Positions 18,117 to 27,186 of a stretch of DNA of 64,000 nucleotides are shown piece after piece (position 1 is the stretch's first letter; each line of letters starts with the position of its first letter). Below the pieces are notes generated by a model. That model searched no databases. It was not told where the DNA came from and saw nothing but the letters and a program-made list of their open reading frames with translations. The DNA is taken from NCBI RefSeq assembly GCF_027019125.1, contig NZ_JALUXE010000030.1:1-64000 (forward strand), written 5' to 3'. Source of the stretch: Roseovarius sp. (GTDB lineage: Bacteria > Pseudomonadota > Alphaproteobacteria > Rhodobacterales > Rhodobacteraceae). The translations under genes were made by a program, and so were the position numbers.

Positions 18117-18806
18117 GTGATCCGGCACCCGTCGCCCAATTTCGGCCCGCGCCGGGGCGACGTGCGGCCGGACATGATCGTGTTGCATTATACCGCGATG
18201 GCGACGCCCGAGGCCGCGCTTGAGCGGTTGTGTGATCCCGCTGCCGAGGTATCGGCGCATTACCTCATCTGCCCCAAGGGCCGCGTCTGGCATCTGGTCG
18301 AGGAAGCGGCCCGCGCCTGGCATGCCGGGGCCGGGCAATGGGGGGCCGTGACGGATGTCAATTCGCGCTCCATCGGCATCGAACTGGCCAATCCCGGCGC
18401 AGAGCCGTTTCCCGAACCACAGATGGCGGCGCTGGAAGACCTGATGGCGGGGATCATGGCGCGCTGGGATATTGCGCCTGCGCGCGTCATTGCCCATTCC
18501 GACATGGCGCCTGCGCGCAAGGGCGATCCGGGACCGCGGTTTGACTGGCGGCGGCTGGCGCGGCAGGGGCTGTCGATCTGGCCAGAGGTCGGGGCAGGGG
18601 GCGGGGCCACGCCTGCGCAATTCGCCCGCGATGCCGCGCGATTTGGCTATGCCCAAACCGAGGGTGTCAGCGACGCCGACATCCTGCGCGCCTTTCGCCT
18701 GCGGTTTCGCCCCTGTGGCACGGGGCCGCTCGCGCCGCAGGACTGCGCGATGATGGCGGACCTCGCCGCACGCTTCGCCGTTGACCGCGCCGCCCCAAGC
18801 GCCTAA
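18117..18806 (+). CDS. AmpD-type N-acetylmuramoyl-L-alanine amidase
   Basis: A 229-aa zinc amidase of the amidase_2 (T7 lysozyme/AmpD) family, cleaving the MurNAc-L-Ala bond. Zinc ligands are His in VLHYTAM, His in AHSDMAPARKGDPG and Asp in the same DPGPRFDW segment; the active-site Glu is in GIELANPG. The start is a GTG at 18117 (VIRHPSPNFG), giving the usual short N-terminus; it lacks a clear signal peptide, as cytosolic AmpD-like enzymes do. The C-terminal ~70 residues resemble a peptidoglycan-binding helix bundle (GGGATPAQFARDAARFGY...). Likely role: recycling or remodelling of the wall. Confidence 0.88.
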   Translation: MIRHPSPNFGPRRGDVRPDMIVLHYTAMATPEAALERLCDPAAEVSAHYLICPKGRVWHLVEEAARAWHAGAGQWGAVTDVNSRSIGIELANPGAEPFPEPQMAALEDLMAGIMARWDIAPARVIAHSDMAPARKGDPGPRFDWRRLARQGLSIWPEVGAGGGATPAQFARDAARFGYAQTEGVSDADILRAFRLRFRPCGTGPLAPQDCAMMADLAARFAVDRAAPSA

Positions 18807-18816
18807 GTCAGCCCTT

Positions 18817-19230
18817 GCGCGGAGGGCCGGATGGCCGCGGCACCTGAGAGGGTGACGAGGAAAGTCCGGACTCCACAAGACAACGGTGCCGGGTAACGCC
18901 CGGCTGGGGCAACCCAAGGGAAAGCGCCACAGAGAAGAGACCGCCTCGGAGCGATCCGGGGTAAGGGTGAAACGGTGGGGTAAGAGCCCACCGCGGGACG
19001 GGCAACCGGACCGGCACGGCAAGCCCCACCGGGAGCAATGCCAAATAGGGACCGCGCGCGGGGGCTGGTCCGGGGCTTCGGCCCGGGATACCGCCCGCAG
19101 GCATGTCTTGGCCCGGCGGTCCGGGTTGGCAGCTAGAGGGGCGGTGGCAACACCGTCTCAAGAGGAATGGTCATCCAGCCCCGGGTTTCGGTCCGGGGTG
19201 GACAGAATCCGGCTTACAGGCTCTCCGCGC
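18817..19230 (+). ncRNA. rnpB: RNase P RNA (rnpB), class A
   Basis: The catalytic RNA of RNase P, which removes 5' leaders from tRNA precursors. The P1 helix is formed by 12 bases at 18817-18828 pairing with 12 bases at 19219-19230. Conserved core elements GAGGAAAGTCCGGAC (about 18857) and AGAATCCGGCTTACAG (about 19204) are present, and the RNA is about 414 nt. A short TCTTTTC follows. It lies between the amidase and DUF2244 genes, as a stand-alone transcript. Confidence 0.97.
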
Positions 19231-19266
19231 TCTTTTCATTTCGCACCGGCGGATTAAAACCCCGAC

Positions 19267-19773
19267 ATGCCGTACCAATGGACCACGCCTCACCCCGAGG
19301 CCGACACAGATATGACCCTCTCGCTCTGGCCGCATCGCTCGTTGCCGCGCCGGGGCTTTGCCGCCTTTGTGCTGGCCACGTTCACGCTGATCACCGTGCC
19401 GCTTTATCCGCTTCTTGGCACGGCGGTGCTCTGGGGATTGTTGCCGTTTCTGCTCCTGGCGCTGGCGGGGATGTGGTGGGCGCTGGAGCACAGCTATCGC
19501 AGCGCGCGGCTGAGCGAGGTGCTGACCATCGCCCCCGAAGAGGTGCATCTGGTGCGCACCAATCCGCGCGGCGATGTGCAGGAATGGGCCTGCAACCGCT
19601 ATTGGGCGCAGGTCAACATGCATGACACCGGCGGGCCGGTCGCGCATTACCTCACGCTCAAGGGGGCCGGGCGCGAGGTCGAGATCGGGGCCTTCCTGTC
19701 GGAAGAAGAGCGTATGGCGCTCTACGGCGAATTGCTGCGCGCGCTGCGCCCGCCTGCGCCGTTGGCGGGATAG
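19267..19773 (+). CDS. DUF2244 membrane protein
   Basis: A 168-aa integral membrane protein of the DUF2244 family. Two hydrophobic segments (about 30-50 and 51-70) follow a short basic N-terminus with LWPHRSLPRRGF; a globular C-terminal part contains VHLVRTNPRGDVQEWACNRYWA. ATG 19267 is used; ATG 19312 is possible. The family is of unknown function and common in Rhodobacterales. It precedes rlmJ by 42 bp and might share a transcript. Confidence 0.85.
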   Translation: MPYQWTTPHPEADTDMTLSLWPHRSLPRRGFAAFVLATFTLITVPLYPLLGTAVLWGLLPFLLLALAGMWWALEHSYRSARLSEVLTIAPEEVHLVRTNPRGDVQEWACNRYWAQVNMHDTGGPVAHYLTLKGAGREVEIGAFLSEEERMALYGELLRALRPPAPLAG

Positions 19774-19815
19774 GCGCCCCCTTTTCCACCCGCCCGCGAC
19801 CTGCTACCAACCGCC

Positions 19816-20595
19816 ATGCTCAGCTATCAGCACCATTATCACGCGGGTAATCCGGCGGATGTTCACAAGCACGCGGCCCTGGCCTGGGTGCTGGCCTATC
19901 TGTGCCAAAAGGACAAACCCCTCAGCTATATCGAGACCCACGCCGGGCGCGGGCTCTATGATCTGAATGACGCCGCCGCGCTCAAGACCGGCGAGGCGGC
20001 GCAGGGCGTGGCGCGGCTTGAGGCGCGCTTTGCCCCCGATCACCCCTACCGGCGCTGCCTGAGCCAGACCCGCGCCGCGCATGGGGCCGCTGCCTATCCC
20101 GGCTCGCCGCTGGTGGCCAAGCAGAGCCTGCGGGCGATGGACCACCTTTACCTCGCCGAATTGCACCCCGGAGAGCACGCGCATCTGCGCCGCACTCTGG
20201 CGGTCCCCGGCGTTATCCTCCGTCAACAGGACGGGTTCGCGATGGCGCAGGAAATCTGCCCGCCCACGCCCCGGCGCGGCCTCTTGCTCGCGGACCCCAG
20301 CTATGAGGTCAAGACCGAGTATGACAGCATCCCAAGACACTTCGCCCAGATCGCCCGCAAATGGAACGTAGGCATCCTCATGCTCTGGTATCCGATCCTG
20401 ACCAGCGGCGCGCATGACGGGATGCTGACCCAGCTTGGCGCGGCCTTTCCCGAGGGGCTGCGCCACGAGGTGCGCTTTCCCCCGGTGCGCGCCGGGCACC
20501 GGATGCTGGGCTCGGGCCTGTTCGTGGTCAACCCGCCCTATGGGCTCGAGGCGGAACTCGCGCGGATAACAGAGGTGTTCGCGGCGAAGGGGTGA
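19816..20595 (+). CDS. rlmJ: 23S rRNA (adenine2030-N6)-methyltransferase RlmJ
   Basis: A 259-aa SAM-dependent methyltransferase that modifies A2030 of 23S rRNA. The N-terminus LSYQHHYHAGNPADVHKH is diagnostic, the SAM-binding part contains ETHAGRGLYDL, and the catalytic motif IV reads ADPSYE, a DPxY variant (E. coli has DPPY). Length is close to the family norm (about 280). The next gene in the same direction is the pentapeptide protein, 77 bp away. Confidence 0.92.
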   Translation: MLSYQHHYHAGNPADVHKHAALAWVLAYLCQKDKPLSYIETHAGRGLYDLNDAAALKTGEAAQGVARLEARFAPDHPYRRCLSQTRAAHGAAAYPGSPLVAKQSLRAMDHLYLAELHPGEHAHLRRTLAVPGVILRQQDGFAMAQEICPPTPRRGLLLADPSYEVKTEYDSIPRHFAQIARKWNVGILMLWYPILTSGAHDGMLTQLGAAFPEGLRHEVRFPPVRAGHRMLGSGLFVVNPPYGLEAELARITEVFAAKG

Positions 20596-20672
20596 GGGGG
20601 ATAAACCAGCCCCTTGCCCCGAGGCCCCGATCCCGCCAAGGTTGCGGGGCGCGTCGGTAAAGGGTGCCCCGT

Positions 20673-22328
20673 ATGAAGGATAAAGAGCCGCCACAGGATT
20701 TGCTCGACTGGATGGGCGTCAAGAACGCGCCCAATTGGGTAGGGGCGAGGTCATTTGGGCGTCTCATCGGAACGCTCTTGGTGGTAGCGGTCCCCGCACT
20801 TTTTGCTGGATCACTGATCGCTGCATTTGTGGTGCTCTGGCACACTGTTGATCTAGCGATCAACGGTGAAGGCGGGGCGATAAATCTAGGGGCGGGTGCC
20901 CTGATCACCGCGCTCCTGGGTGCCCCTTTCCTGATCTGGAGCACGGTCCTTAAACACCAGACGGTGCGCTATCAGAAAGAGGGCCATATCACCGACCGGA
21001 TCAACAAGGCGGTGGAGCAGTTGGGGGCGGAAAAGAGCGTCAAGCGCGACGGCGAGGAAACCACCGTTCCCAATATCGAGGTCCGCATCGGGGCGATCCT
21101 GTCGCTGGAACGCATCGCACAGGACAGCACGCGCTATGACAAGGGGCGCGATCATGTGCGGGTGATGGAGATTTTATGCGCCTATGTGCGGGAGAATTCC
21201 AAGGCTACCCCACCGCGCGACTTTCCCTTGCCAGAGTGGGAGCCGCTGAAGGACGATGCCACAGAGGAAGAGCGCGCGGCGCATGAGATGTGGCGACAGG
21301 CGCGGTTTGGGAAACATTTTAATGCCAACGCGCGTGAATGGGCGGCGAGCCTGCCGAAACCCCGCGCCGATATTGCGCAGGCGTTGCAGGTTCTGGGGCG
21401 CCGCACCGCCGAACAGCGGCAGGCAGAGGCGGCTTGGCCCAATCCGCGCACAGATGGGACGATCTGGCCGTTTGATACGGCCCTTGACCCGTTGCCAGAC
21501 GTTTACGGCGACGCCACCCGGACAAAAGCAGAGATCGACGCCTTCAAGAAGAGACTAGACGCATGGCGCAAGGGGTTGCGCGCCTATTCCGGCTATCGGC
21601 TGGATCTGCGCGGGGCCAATCTGCAAGGTGCAGACCTCTCGGCGAAACGTCCAGATGCCTCTGACGCGGTGTTTTCCGGGGCCTTGATGCAAGGGGCGCG
21701 GCTGGAGGGGGCGAACCTCTGGACGGCGCGGATGGAGGAGGCGAACCTGAGCGAGGCGCGGATGGAGGGGGCGAACCTGGGCATGGCGCGGATGGAGGGG
21801 GCGGACCTGAGCCGGGCGCGGATGGAGGGGGCGAAGCTGGGCGCGGCGCGGATGGAGGGGGCGTACCTCGGCGCGGCGCGGATGGAAGGCGCGGACCTCT
21901 GGAAGGCGCTGATGGAGGGGGCGAACCTGATCGCGGCGCGGATGGAGGGGGCGAACCTGATCGCGGCGCGGATGGAGGGGGCGAACCTGGGCAGGGCGCG
22001 GATGGAGGGGGCGGACCTCTGGGAGGCGTGGATGGACGGGGCGGACCTCGCGCGGGCGCGGATGGACAGCTCCACCTTTCTCACGGCGGCTACTTTCCAA
22101 AGTGCCGCCGTGAGAGAGGTGGACTTCAGAAAGGTGCCGATTAGCGCCGAACAGGTCAATGCAAGTTTCGGCGATGACAGCGTGCGCCTGCCTGATCGGA
22201 CTAAGCGCCCGGATCATTGGCCGGATTGGGTATTGCCAGATGAAGGCCCCCACTCCTTCAATACCGAATACCAAAAATGGCTTTCCAACCCCAACACCTA
22301 TACGCCCCCGCCCAAGCCGGAGGGGTGA
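20673..22328 (+). CDS. Membrane-anchored pentapeptide-repeat protein
   Basis: A 551-aa protein with two N-terminal membrane segments (about 30-55 and 70-92), a cytoplasmic linker with a VRIGAILSLERIAQDS helical motif, and about 12 decapeptides of the type ARMEGANLxx (about residues 330-470), i.e. pairs of pentapeptide repeats with central Leu and Met/Phe. Pentapeptide repeats fold into a right-handed quadrilateral helix that often mimics DNA. The C-terminal 80 residues are non-repetitive. ATG 20673 is chosen, 9 nt after AAGG; a GTG at 20664 is possible. Function unknown. The repeat section is unusually uniform in DNA (next entry). Confidence 0.85.
   Translation: MKDKEPPQDLLDWMGVKNAPNWVGARSFGRLIGTLLVVAVPALFAGSLIAAFVVLWHTVDLAINGEGGAINLGAGALITALLGAPFLIWSTVLKHQTVRYQKEGHITDRINKAVEQLGAEKSVKRDGEETTVPNIEVRIGAILSLERIAQDSTRYDKGRDHVRVMEILCAYVRENSKATPPRDFPLPEWEPLKDDATEEERAAHEMWRQARFGKHFNANAREWAASLPKPRADIAQALQVLGRRTAEQRQAEAAWPNPRTDGTIWPFDTALDPLPDVYGDATRTKAEIDAFKKRLDAWRKGLRAYSGYRLDLRGANLQGADLSAKRPDASDAVFSGALMQGARLEGANLWTARMEEANLSEARMEGANLGMARMEGADLSRARMEGAKLGAARMEGAYLGAARMEGADLWKALMEGANLIAARMEGANLIAARMEGANLGRARMEGADLWEAWMDGADLARARMDSSTFLTAATFQSAAVREVDFRKVPISAEQVNASFGDDSVRLPDRTKRPDHWPDWVLPDEGPHSFNTEYQKWLSNPNTYTPPPKPEG
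21726..22055 (+). repeat. 30-bp near-perfect tandem repeat inside the pentapeptide gene
   Basis: About 11 in-phase 30-bp units, each close to GCGCGGATGGAGGGGGCG plus a variable remainder, encode ARMEGA(N/D)Lxx. The first 20 bases of most units differ by 0-2 positions and only the last two codons vary. Such uniform DNA in a protein-coding repeat suggests recent unit expansion or gene conversion. Confidence 0.85.
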
Positions 22329-22427
22329 GGGGACAGGTCTTATCTCTCGGCCTCCGCACCCGAGCGCCACGCCCCCAAACCCCCCGTCATTCCCGCCCCC
22401 GACCGCAAGGGGGTGCGACAAAATTCT

Positions 22428-22441
22428 TTGATCTGCATCAA
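22428..22441. promoter_or_regulatory. FNR/FnrL box upstream of ctaD
   Basis: TTGATCTGCATCAA matches the FNR consensus TTGAT-N4-ATCAA exactly. It is centred about 116 bp before the ctaD start. A weak -10-like TCTAAA occurs at 22472-22477. Oxygen-dependent control of the aa3 oxidase is therefore likely; activation or repression cannot be decided from position alone. Confidence 0.75.
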
Positions 22442-22550
22442 ATTCGCGCATTGCCGCGCCCCCCCGGACAATCTAAAACCCTGAAACATCACGGGCAAGT
22501 GAGACTCAGGGTTTCCATGCCCCGGCACCAACACCAGCAGGAGGCAGACA

Positions 22551-24224
22551 ATGGCAGATGCAGCCATTCACGGCCACGAACACGAAGATCAGCGCGGGTT
22601 TTTCACCCGGTGGTTCATGTCCACGAACCACAAGGATATCGGTATCCTCTATCTGATCGTCTCGGCATTCGTCGGCCTGATCTCGGTCACGTTCACCGTC
22701 TATATGCGGATGGAACTGATGGAACCGGGCGTTCAATACATGTGCATGGAAGGCGCGCGATTCATCGCCTCTGACGTCGCCGAATGCACGCCCAACGGCC
22801 ACCTGTGGAACGTGATGATCACCTATCACGGCGTGCTGATGATGTTCTTTGTCGTCATTCCCGCGCTGTTTGGCGGTTTTGGCAACTATTTCATGCCCTT
22901 GCAGATCGGCGCGCCGGACATGGCGTTCCCGCGCATGAACAACCTGTCGTTCTGGCTCTATGTTGCGGGCACCTCGCTGGGTGTGGCCTCGCTCTTGGCG
23001 CCGGGCGGCAACGGTCAGTTGGGCTCTGGTGTGGGCTGGGTGCTCTATCCGCCGCTCTCGACCAACGAAGGCGGCATGTCGATGGACCTCGCGATCTTCG
23101 CGGTCCACGTGTCGGGGGCCTCGTCGATCCTGGGTGCGATCAACATGATCACCACCTTCCTCAACATGCGCGCGCCGGGCATGACCCTGTTCAAGGTGCC
23201 GCTGTTTTCCTGGTCGATCTTTGTCACCGCGTGGCTGATCCTGCTGTCGCTGCCGGTTCTGGCGGGCGCAATCACCATGCTGCTCACCGACCGCAACTTC
23301 GGGACCACCTTCTTTGATCCCTCGGGCGGCGGCGATCCGATCCTCTATCAGCACATCCTGTGGTTCTTTGGCCACCCGGAAGTGTATATCATCATCCTGC
23401 CCGGTTTCGGCATCATCAGCCACGTGATCGCCACCTTCGCGCGCAAGCCGATCTTTGGCTATCTGCCGATGGTCTGGGCGCTCATCGCGATCGGTGTTCT
23501 GGGCTTTGTCGTCTGGGCGCACCACATGTACACCGTGGGCATGTCGCTGACGCAGCAGAGCTACTTCATGCTGGCAACGATGGTCATCGCGGTGCCGACG
23601 GGCGTCAAGGTGTTCTCCTGGATCGCGACCATGTGGGGCGGCTCCATCGAGTTCCGCGTGCCGATGCTCTGGGCCTTCGGCTTCCTCTTCCTCTTCACCG
23701 TGGGTGGTGTGACGGGCATTGTCCTCAGCCAGGCCGCCGTGGACCGCGCCTATCACGACACCTACTATGTCGTGGCGCATTTCCACTACGTGATGAGCCT
23801 GGGCGCGGTGTTCGCGATCTTTGCGGGGATCTACTTCTACTTCCCCAAGATGACCGGGCGCATGATCCCCGAATGGGGCGGCAAGCTGCACTTCTGGGCG
23901 ATGTTCGTCGGTGCGAACCTGACCTTCTTCCCGCAGCACTTCCTGGGTCGTCAGGGCATGCCGCGCCGCTACATCGACTATCCCGAGGCCTTCGCGGTCT
24001 GGAACTGGTGGTCGTCGGTCGGTGCCTTCATCTCCTTCGCGTCCTTCGTGTTCTTCTTCGGCCTCGTGATCTATGCCCTCTTCCGGGGCGCACGCGAGAC
24101 CCGTCCGAACCCGTGGAACGAATATGCCGACACGCTGGAATGGACCCTGCCGTCGCCGCCGCCGGAGCATACCTTTGAACAGCTCCCCAAGCGCGAAGAC
24201 TGGGACAAGCAGCCCGCCCACTAA
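22551..24224 (+). CDS. ctaD: Cytochrome c oxidase subunit I (aa3 type)
   Basis: A 557-aa heme-copper oxidase core subunit with 12 membrane helices. Heme a and a3/CuB His ligands are recognisable: the first in the helix around [11 protein letters not shown], CuB His with cross-linked Tyr in GHPEVY, two CuB His in WAHHMYT and the heme His pair in VAHFHYV. The D-channel Glu is in GHPEVY and the K-channel Lys is in TGVKVFSW, so this is a proton-pumping type A enzyme. Start ATG 22551 follows AGGAGG. It stands alone, as ctaD often does in Rhodobacter relatives, with an intrinsic terminator just after it and an FNR box before it. Confidence 0.98.
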   Translation: MADAAIHGHEHEDQRGFFTRWFMSTNHKDIGILYLIVSAFVGLISVTFTVYMRMELMEPGVQYMCMEGARFIASDVAECTPNGHLWNVMITYHGVLMMFFVVIPALFGGFGNYFMPLQIGAPDMAFPRMNNLSFWLYVAGTSLGVASLLAPGGNGQLGSGVGWVLYPPLSTNEGGMSMDLAIFAVHVSGASSILGAINMITTFLNMRAPGMTLFKVPLFSWSIFVTAWLILLSLPVLAGAITMLLTDRNFGTTFFDPSGGGDPILYQHILWFFGHPEVYIIILPGFGIISHVIATFARKPIFGYLPMVWALIAIGVLGFVVWAHHMYTVGMSLTQQSYFMLATMVIAVPTGVKVFSWIATMWGGSIEFRVPMLWAFGFLFLFTVGGVTGIVLSQAAVDRAYHDTYYVVAHFHYVMSLGAVFAIFAGIYFYFPKMTGRMIPEWGGKLHFWAMFVGANLTFFPQHFLGRQGMPRRYIDYPEAFAVWNWWSSVGAFISFASFVFFFGLVIYALFRGARETRPNPWNEYADTLEWTLPSPPPEHTFEQLPKREDWDKQPAH

Positions 24225-24242
24225 GGCGCAGCGCAAGACCCC

Positions 24243-24270
24243 AAAGGCCCCGGAGAAATCCGGGGCCTTT
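24243..24270 (+). terminator. Intrinsic terminator of ctaD
   Basis: A perfect 11-bp stem AAAGGCCCCGG/CCGGGGCCTTT around a 6-nt loop, ending in TTT, 19 bp after the ctaD stop. Confidence 0.85.
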
Positions 24271-24545
24271 CTCGTGAACGGGGAAGCCCCGCCCCACCCG
24301 CCACGGCGACAGAGCATTTCAAAGACGTCTGGATCGTGCGCGCCATCGCGGATACACCCCGCCCGGCGGTAACGGCGCGCACCCGGCGGCATGAGTGTCA
24401 CAGATGCCGCAGCGGGAAGCTTCGACCGTATCCCGGCAGCCGACCTTCAAACCGACAGCGGCGCGCGGCGGGATCGAGCCCATTTCAACAGTTGCTGCAA
24501 CACTCAAGAACGTCTGGTACCGGGATATTCCGTATATGCCGTGCG

Positions 24546-26183
24546 TTATTCAGGCAGCCCCGCGTTCTGCAGGCTTTCAAGCCAGATCCTGCGGTTTTCG
24601 GGATGGTTCTTTGATCCGGCGAACTGCCGTCGCATTGCCGAGATCGAAAGGTTCGGATTGATCGACAGAGCTGCGTCTATCGCGTTGCGCGCCTCGTCGC
24701 CACGGTTGAGTTCGATCAGGTTCGCGGCACGCAGGAGGTTATGAAAGATCCTCCAGGTGTCACTTGTGGCCACGGCGCCCAGGCGATGCGCGGCTTCAAG
24801 TGCCTCATCGTGACGACCAAGATGGAACAGGATGTGACCCTTGTAGAAATACATGTTCTGAAGCATGGGGTCCCGCGGACTGAGGTCGATCGCCATCTCG
24901 ATCTGAGGCAATGCAAGGTCCTGCATGCGAAACCAGTCGTAGGTGTGTGCAAGCTCCAGACGAATGCGCGCGTCGTTAGGGTTCAAAGAAACGGCACGTT
25001 CCAGATTTGCGATCGCGGGCTCGGCGTCGCCGGTAAACCGGTAAATGTAGCCAAGAGCCGCATGCGCCTGTGCATCACGGTTATCGAGTTCAATCGCGCG
25101 GGTTGCGGCTTCGGTCGCGGAAACCAGAGTGTCCTGCGGTGTCTCGCTCCATTGAAAGAAGAAAATCGTCCCGAGCGCACGCGCTTTCAGACTGTACGCG
25201 GCCGCAAACTCCGGATCGCGCGCAATCGCATCCTGAGCAATACCGACGGCCTCGTACTGGGCCTCTTTGGTGAAGACCGCCTGCCGCATGCGCCCGCGCA
25301 GATAAAGCTCCCAAGCGCCGAAATCCTCGGTTGGCTTTGCGCTCAGGCGTGCGTCGTCCGACTGATAGATTTCCGGCAGTAACCGGCCGGCGATCGCTCC
25401 GCTGATCTTGTCCTGAACATCGAAGACGTCCGTCAATTCCGAGTCAAAGACCTCTGCCCAGATGGTTTCGCTCGCGGCCACATCAATAAGCTCGACGCTC
25501 ACGCGCACCTTGCCTTCGGACCGGCGCACACTTCCTCGGACAACATAGCTGACGCCGAGATCACGGGCGATTTCGACTGGCGTCTCCTGATCTTCCGCAT
25601 AGGAGAACATGGTCGCGCTCGAGACGACGAACAATTCACGATTGCGGGACAGGTGGCCAATGAGGTCATCCGTCAGCCCGTCGACAAAATACTGCAGCCT
25701 GTCTTCGTCGCCAAGATTGTCGAACTGCACAACAGCCAGAGACGGCTTTTCGGTATCCAGCACAGCCGGGCCGTCGTCCGGAAACATGAGCGTGACCAGC
25801 ACGAGCAGAAGCGCCGTAAAGGCGCCGGCGATCAGCGTCCATTTCCCCGACGGCCTGCGCTCCGAAGGACCCTGAGCATCGGTCACGGTCACCGGGGCCA
25901 CGAACTGGAAGCCGCGTTTCGGAAAGGTCTTGATGTATTTCGCGCTCGCTGCCGAGTCACCCAGAGCCTTGCGCACGGAGCGGATGCGCGTGTTCAGGGC
26001 CGCATCGGTAATCGCGTTCCCCCCCCAGATCTCGTCGACGAGATCCTGCTTGCTCACTATCCTGTCTCTTTGTCGGATCAGATATTCGAGCAGTTGTATC
26101 GCCTGTGGCTCAAGGGCAACCGGCTTTCCTGAACGCGTCAATCCTTTGGCCGGGTCAAGCTCAAATGTCTCAAAGCGATACAT
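24546..26183 (-). CDS. Membrane-anchored CadC-like regulator with TolB-like and TPR domains
   Basis: A 545-aa transmembrane regulator. An OmpR/PhoB-type winged helix occupies residues 1-98 (VALEPQAIQLLEYLIRQ, KYIKTFPKRGFQF). One membrane helix lies at about 115-134. The outer part begins with a TolB/FlgO-like domain (SLAVVQFDNLGDEDRLQYFV, about 145-260) and ends with TPR-like repeats (about 300-530). ATG 26183 (MYRFETFELDP) gives the usual CadC-type N-terminus. It diverges from a small secreted protein, the likely target. Base use is less GC-rich than in neighbouring genes, suggesting transfer. The signal sensed is unknown. Confidence 0.85.
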   Translation of the reverse strand: MYRFETFELDPAKGLTRSGKPVALEPQAIQLLEYLIRQRDRIVSKQDLVDEIWGGNAITDAALNTRIRSVRKALGDSAASAKYIKTFPKRGFQFVAPVTVTDAQGPSERRPSGKWTLIAGAFTALLLVLVTLMFPDDGPAVLDTEKPSLAVVQFDNLGDEDRLQYFVDGLTDDLIGHLSRNRELFVVSSATMFSYAEDQETPVEIARDLGVSYVVRGSVRRSEGKVRVSVELIDVAASETIWAEVFDSELTDVFDVQDKISGAIAGRLLPEIYQSDDARLSAKPTEDFGAWELYLRGRMRQAVFTKEAQYEAVGIAQDAIARDPEFAAAYSLKARALGTIFFFQWSETPQDTLVSATEAATRAIELDNRDAQAHAALGYIYRFTGDAEPAIANLERAVSLNPNDARIRLELAHTYDWFRMQDLALPQIEMAIDLSPRDPMLQNMYFYKGHILFHLGRHDEALEAAHRLGAVATSDTWRIFHNLLRAANLIELNRGDEARNAIDAALSINPNLSISAMRRQFAGSKNHPENRRIWLESLQNAGLPE

Positions 26184-26231
26184 GACCCATTTACACCCCT
26201 GTGCGACATCGGCGCAACGGCCTTGGGCGAT

Positions 26232-26257
26232 TGTCATATGGATGTCAGAAATTGTCA
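26232..26257. promoter_or_regulatory. Tandem TGTCA repeats, Pho-box-like
   Basis: TGTCA occurs three times in the same orientation at 26232-26236, 26243-26247 and 26253-26257, with spacings of 11 and 10 bp, in the divergent gap between the CadC-like regulator and the secreted protein. PhoB-type winged-helix proteins bind such tandem direct repeats, so this could be the regulator's own operator or a true Pho box. Confidence 0.5.
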
Positions 26258-26352
26258 GCGTCCTATCAAGCCGCACCGGACCGCGTCGTCTAACCAAGTT
26301 TCAGGGCATTCGGCCCGACACAACAACTTTGGACGAACACAGGAGATCCGAT

Positions 26353-26769
26353 ATGACGCGTTCCAAAATTTTCACGATGACGGCTGCCATGGCCCTGACG
26401 GCTACCACGGCAGTTGCAGGATCCGACCTCGAAGTCGCGATTGACGGCGGAGGCGAGCGGCTCACGTCGGACCAGATCGCGGAGCTTCTGATCGGCAAGA
26501 CCGTCACCGCGAAGTCTGGCGACAAGATGTTTCACTTTTATTACCACCCCGATAACGAGCTTGAGGGCGAGCTCGTCAGCGGAGGATGGAAGGGCACGGG
26601 TGCCTTTGCCATCACCGATGCAGATCAGGTCTGTGTGTCCATGGCCGCCGACAAGGGCCGCTACCGATGCCTGACAGTTGTCCGCAATGGCGAGACGATC
26701 CAGAAGTTTGACGCCAAAGGAAAGATGACCTTCGAATTGCTCAGCTTTGAACCTTCGACCGGCCTCTGA
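26353..26769 (+). CDS. Small secreted protein of unknown function
   Basis: A 138-aa protein with a Sec signal (MTRSKIFTMTAAMALTATTA, cleavage after about AVA-22). The mature part has the pattern G-x-W-x-G-x-G, then CVS...YRCLTVVRNGE, like small envelope proteins with two conserved Cys that could form a disulfide. ATG 26353 follows AGGAG. It is divergent from the CadC-like membrane regulator and separated from it by 169 bp that hold the TGTCA repeats, so it is probably that regulator's target. I do not recognise the family with confidence. Confidence 0.7.
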   Translation: MTRSKIFTMTAAMALTATTAVAGSDLEVAIDGGGERLTSDQIAELLIGKTVTAKSGDKMFHFYYHPDNELEGELVSGGWKGTGAFAITDADQVCVSMAADKGRYRCLTVVRNGETIQKFDAKGKMTFELLSFEPSTGL

Positions 26770-27186
26770 TCTTCACGTTCGTTTCTGCGCCTTGTCGCGC
26801 CAAAGCTCCCGTTGACCTTCAAGGAGCCCACGACGGCATTGTCCGCACACCGCTCACTCACCTGATCCGGCATGAAGGTCCTCGATCAGCAGCCCCGCGG
26901 TTTCGCACCGGGGCTGCTTCGGGCCGGAGCCTGACCCCACCTCTGCCCCCGTCCCGCATCTTGCGCCGTCAGGCATCGCCCCCCGCGTTAACCCTCCCCC
27001 CATATCCGCCCCGCACTGACGCGATATCGACGCGATGCAGAGGCCGCATGTCCTGCAGGGCAAGGCCGTCAACCATCGAATCGCTGCACGTGCCGCCAAC
27101 CCGCCCCCCCTTGTCGCATTCACCCTTCCACCGTCACATGCGGCCATGCTAAGCCCGATGCGAGAAAAGCAGAGGCACTGAAACCT
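26770..27186. other. Intergenic region without a supported gene
   Basis: 417 bp between the secreted protein and folB. It holds one strong hairpin (26888-26918) and otherwise only C-rich unstructured sequence and a possible leader for folB. No open frame is convincing. Confidence 0.6.
26888..26918. terminator. Hairpin in the intergenic region
   Basis: AGCAGCCCCG (26888-26897) pairs perfectly with CGGGGCTGCT (26909-26918), loop 11 nt. It lies 119 bp after the secreted protein gene and has no T-run, so it is a weak or bidirectional terminator candidate. Confidence 0.5.

Noticed and set aside
21726-22055. Regular 30-bp repeat as a possible CRISPR array.
   Set aside because: There are no unique spacers: the units are contiguous, in frame and encode pentapeptides.
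20673-22328. Pentapeptide protein as a quinolone-resistance Qnr-type protein.
   Set aside because: Qnr proteins are short, soluble and made almost only of pentapeptides; this one has two membrane helices and a long non-repeat part.
21555-22451. An antisense open frame opposite the pentapeptide gene with a regular repeat.
   Set aside because: It is a by-product of the 30-bp GC-rich repeat on the + strand, with no independent start signal or known fold.
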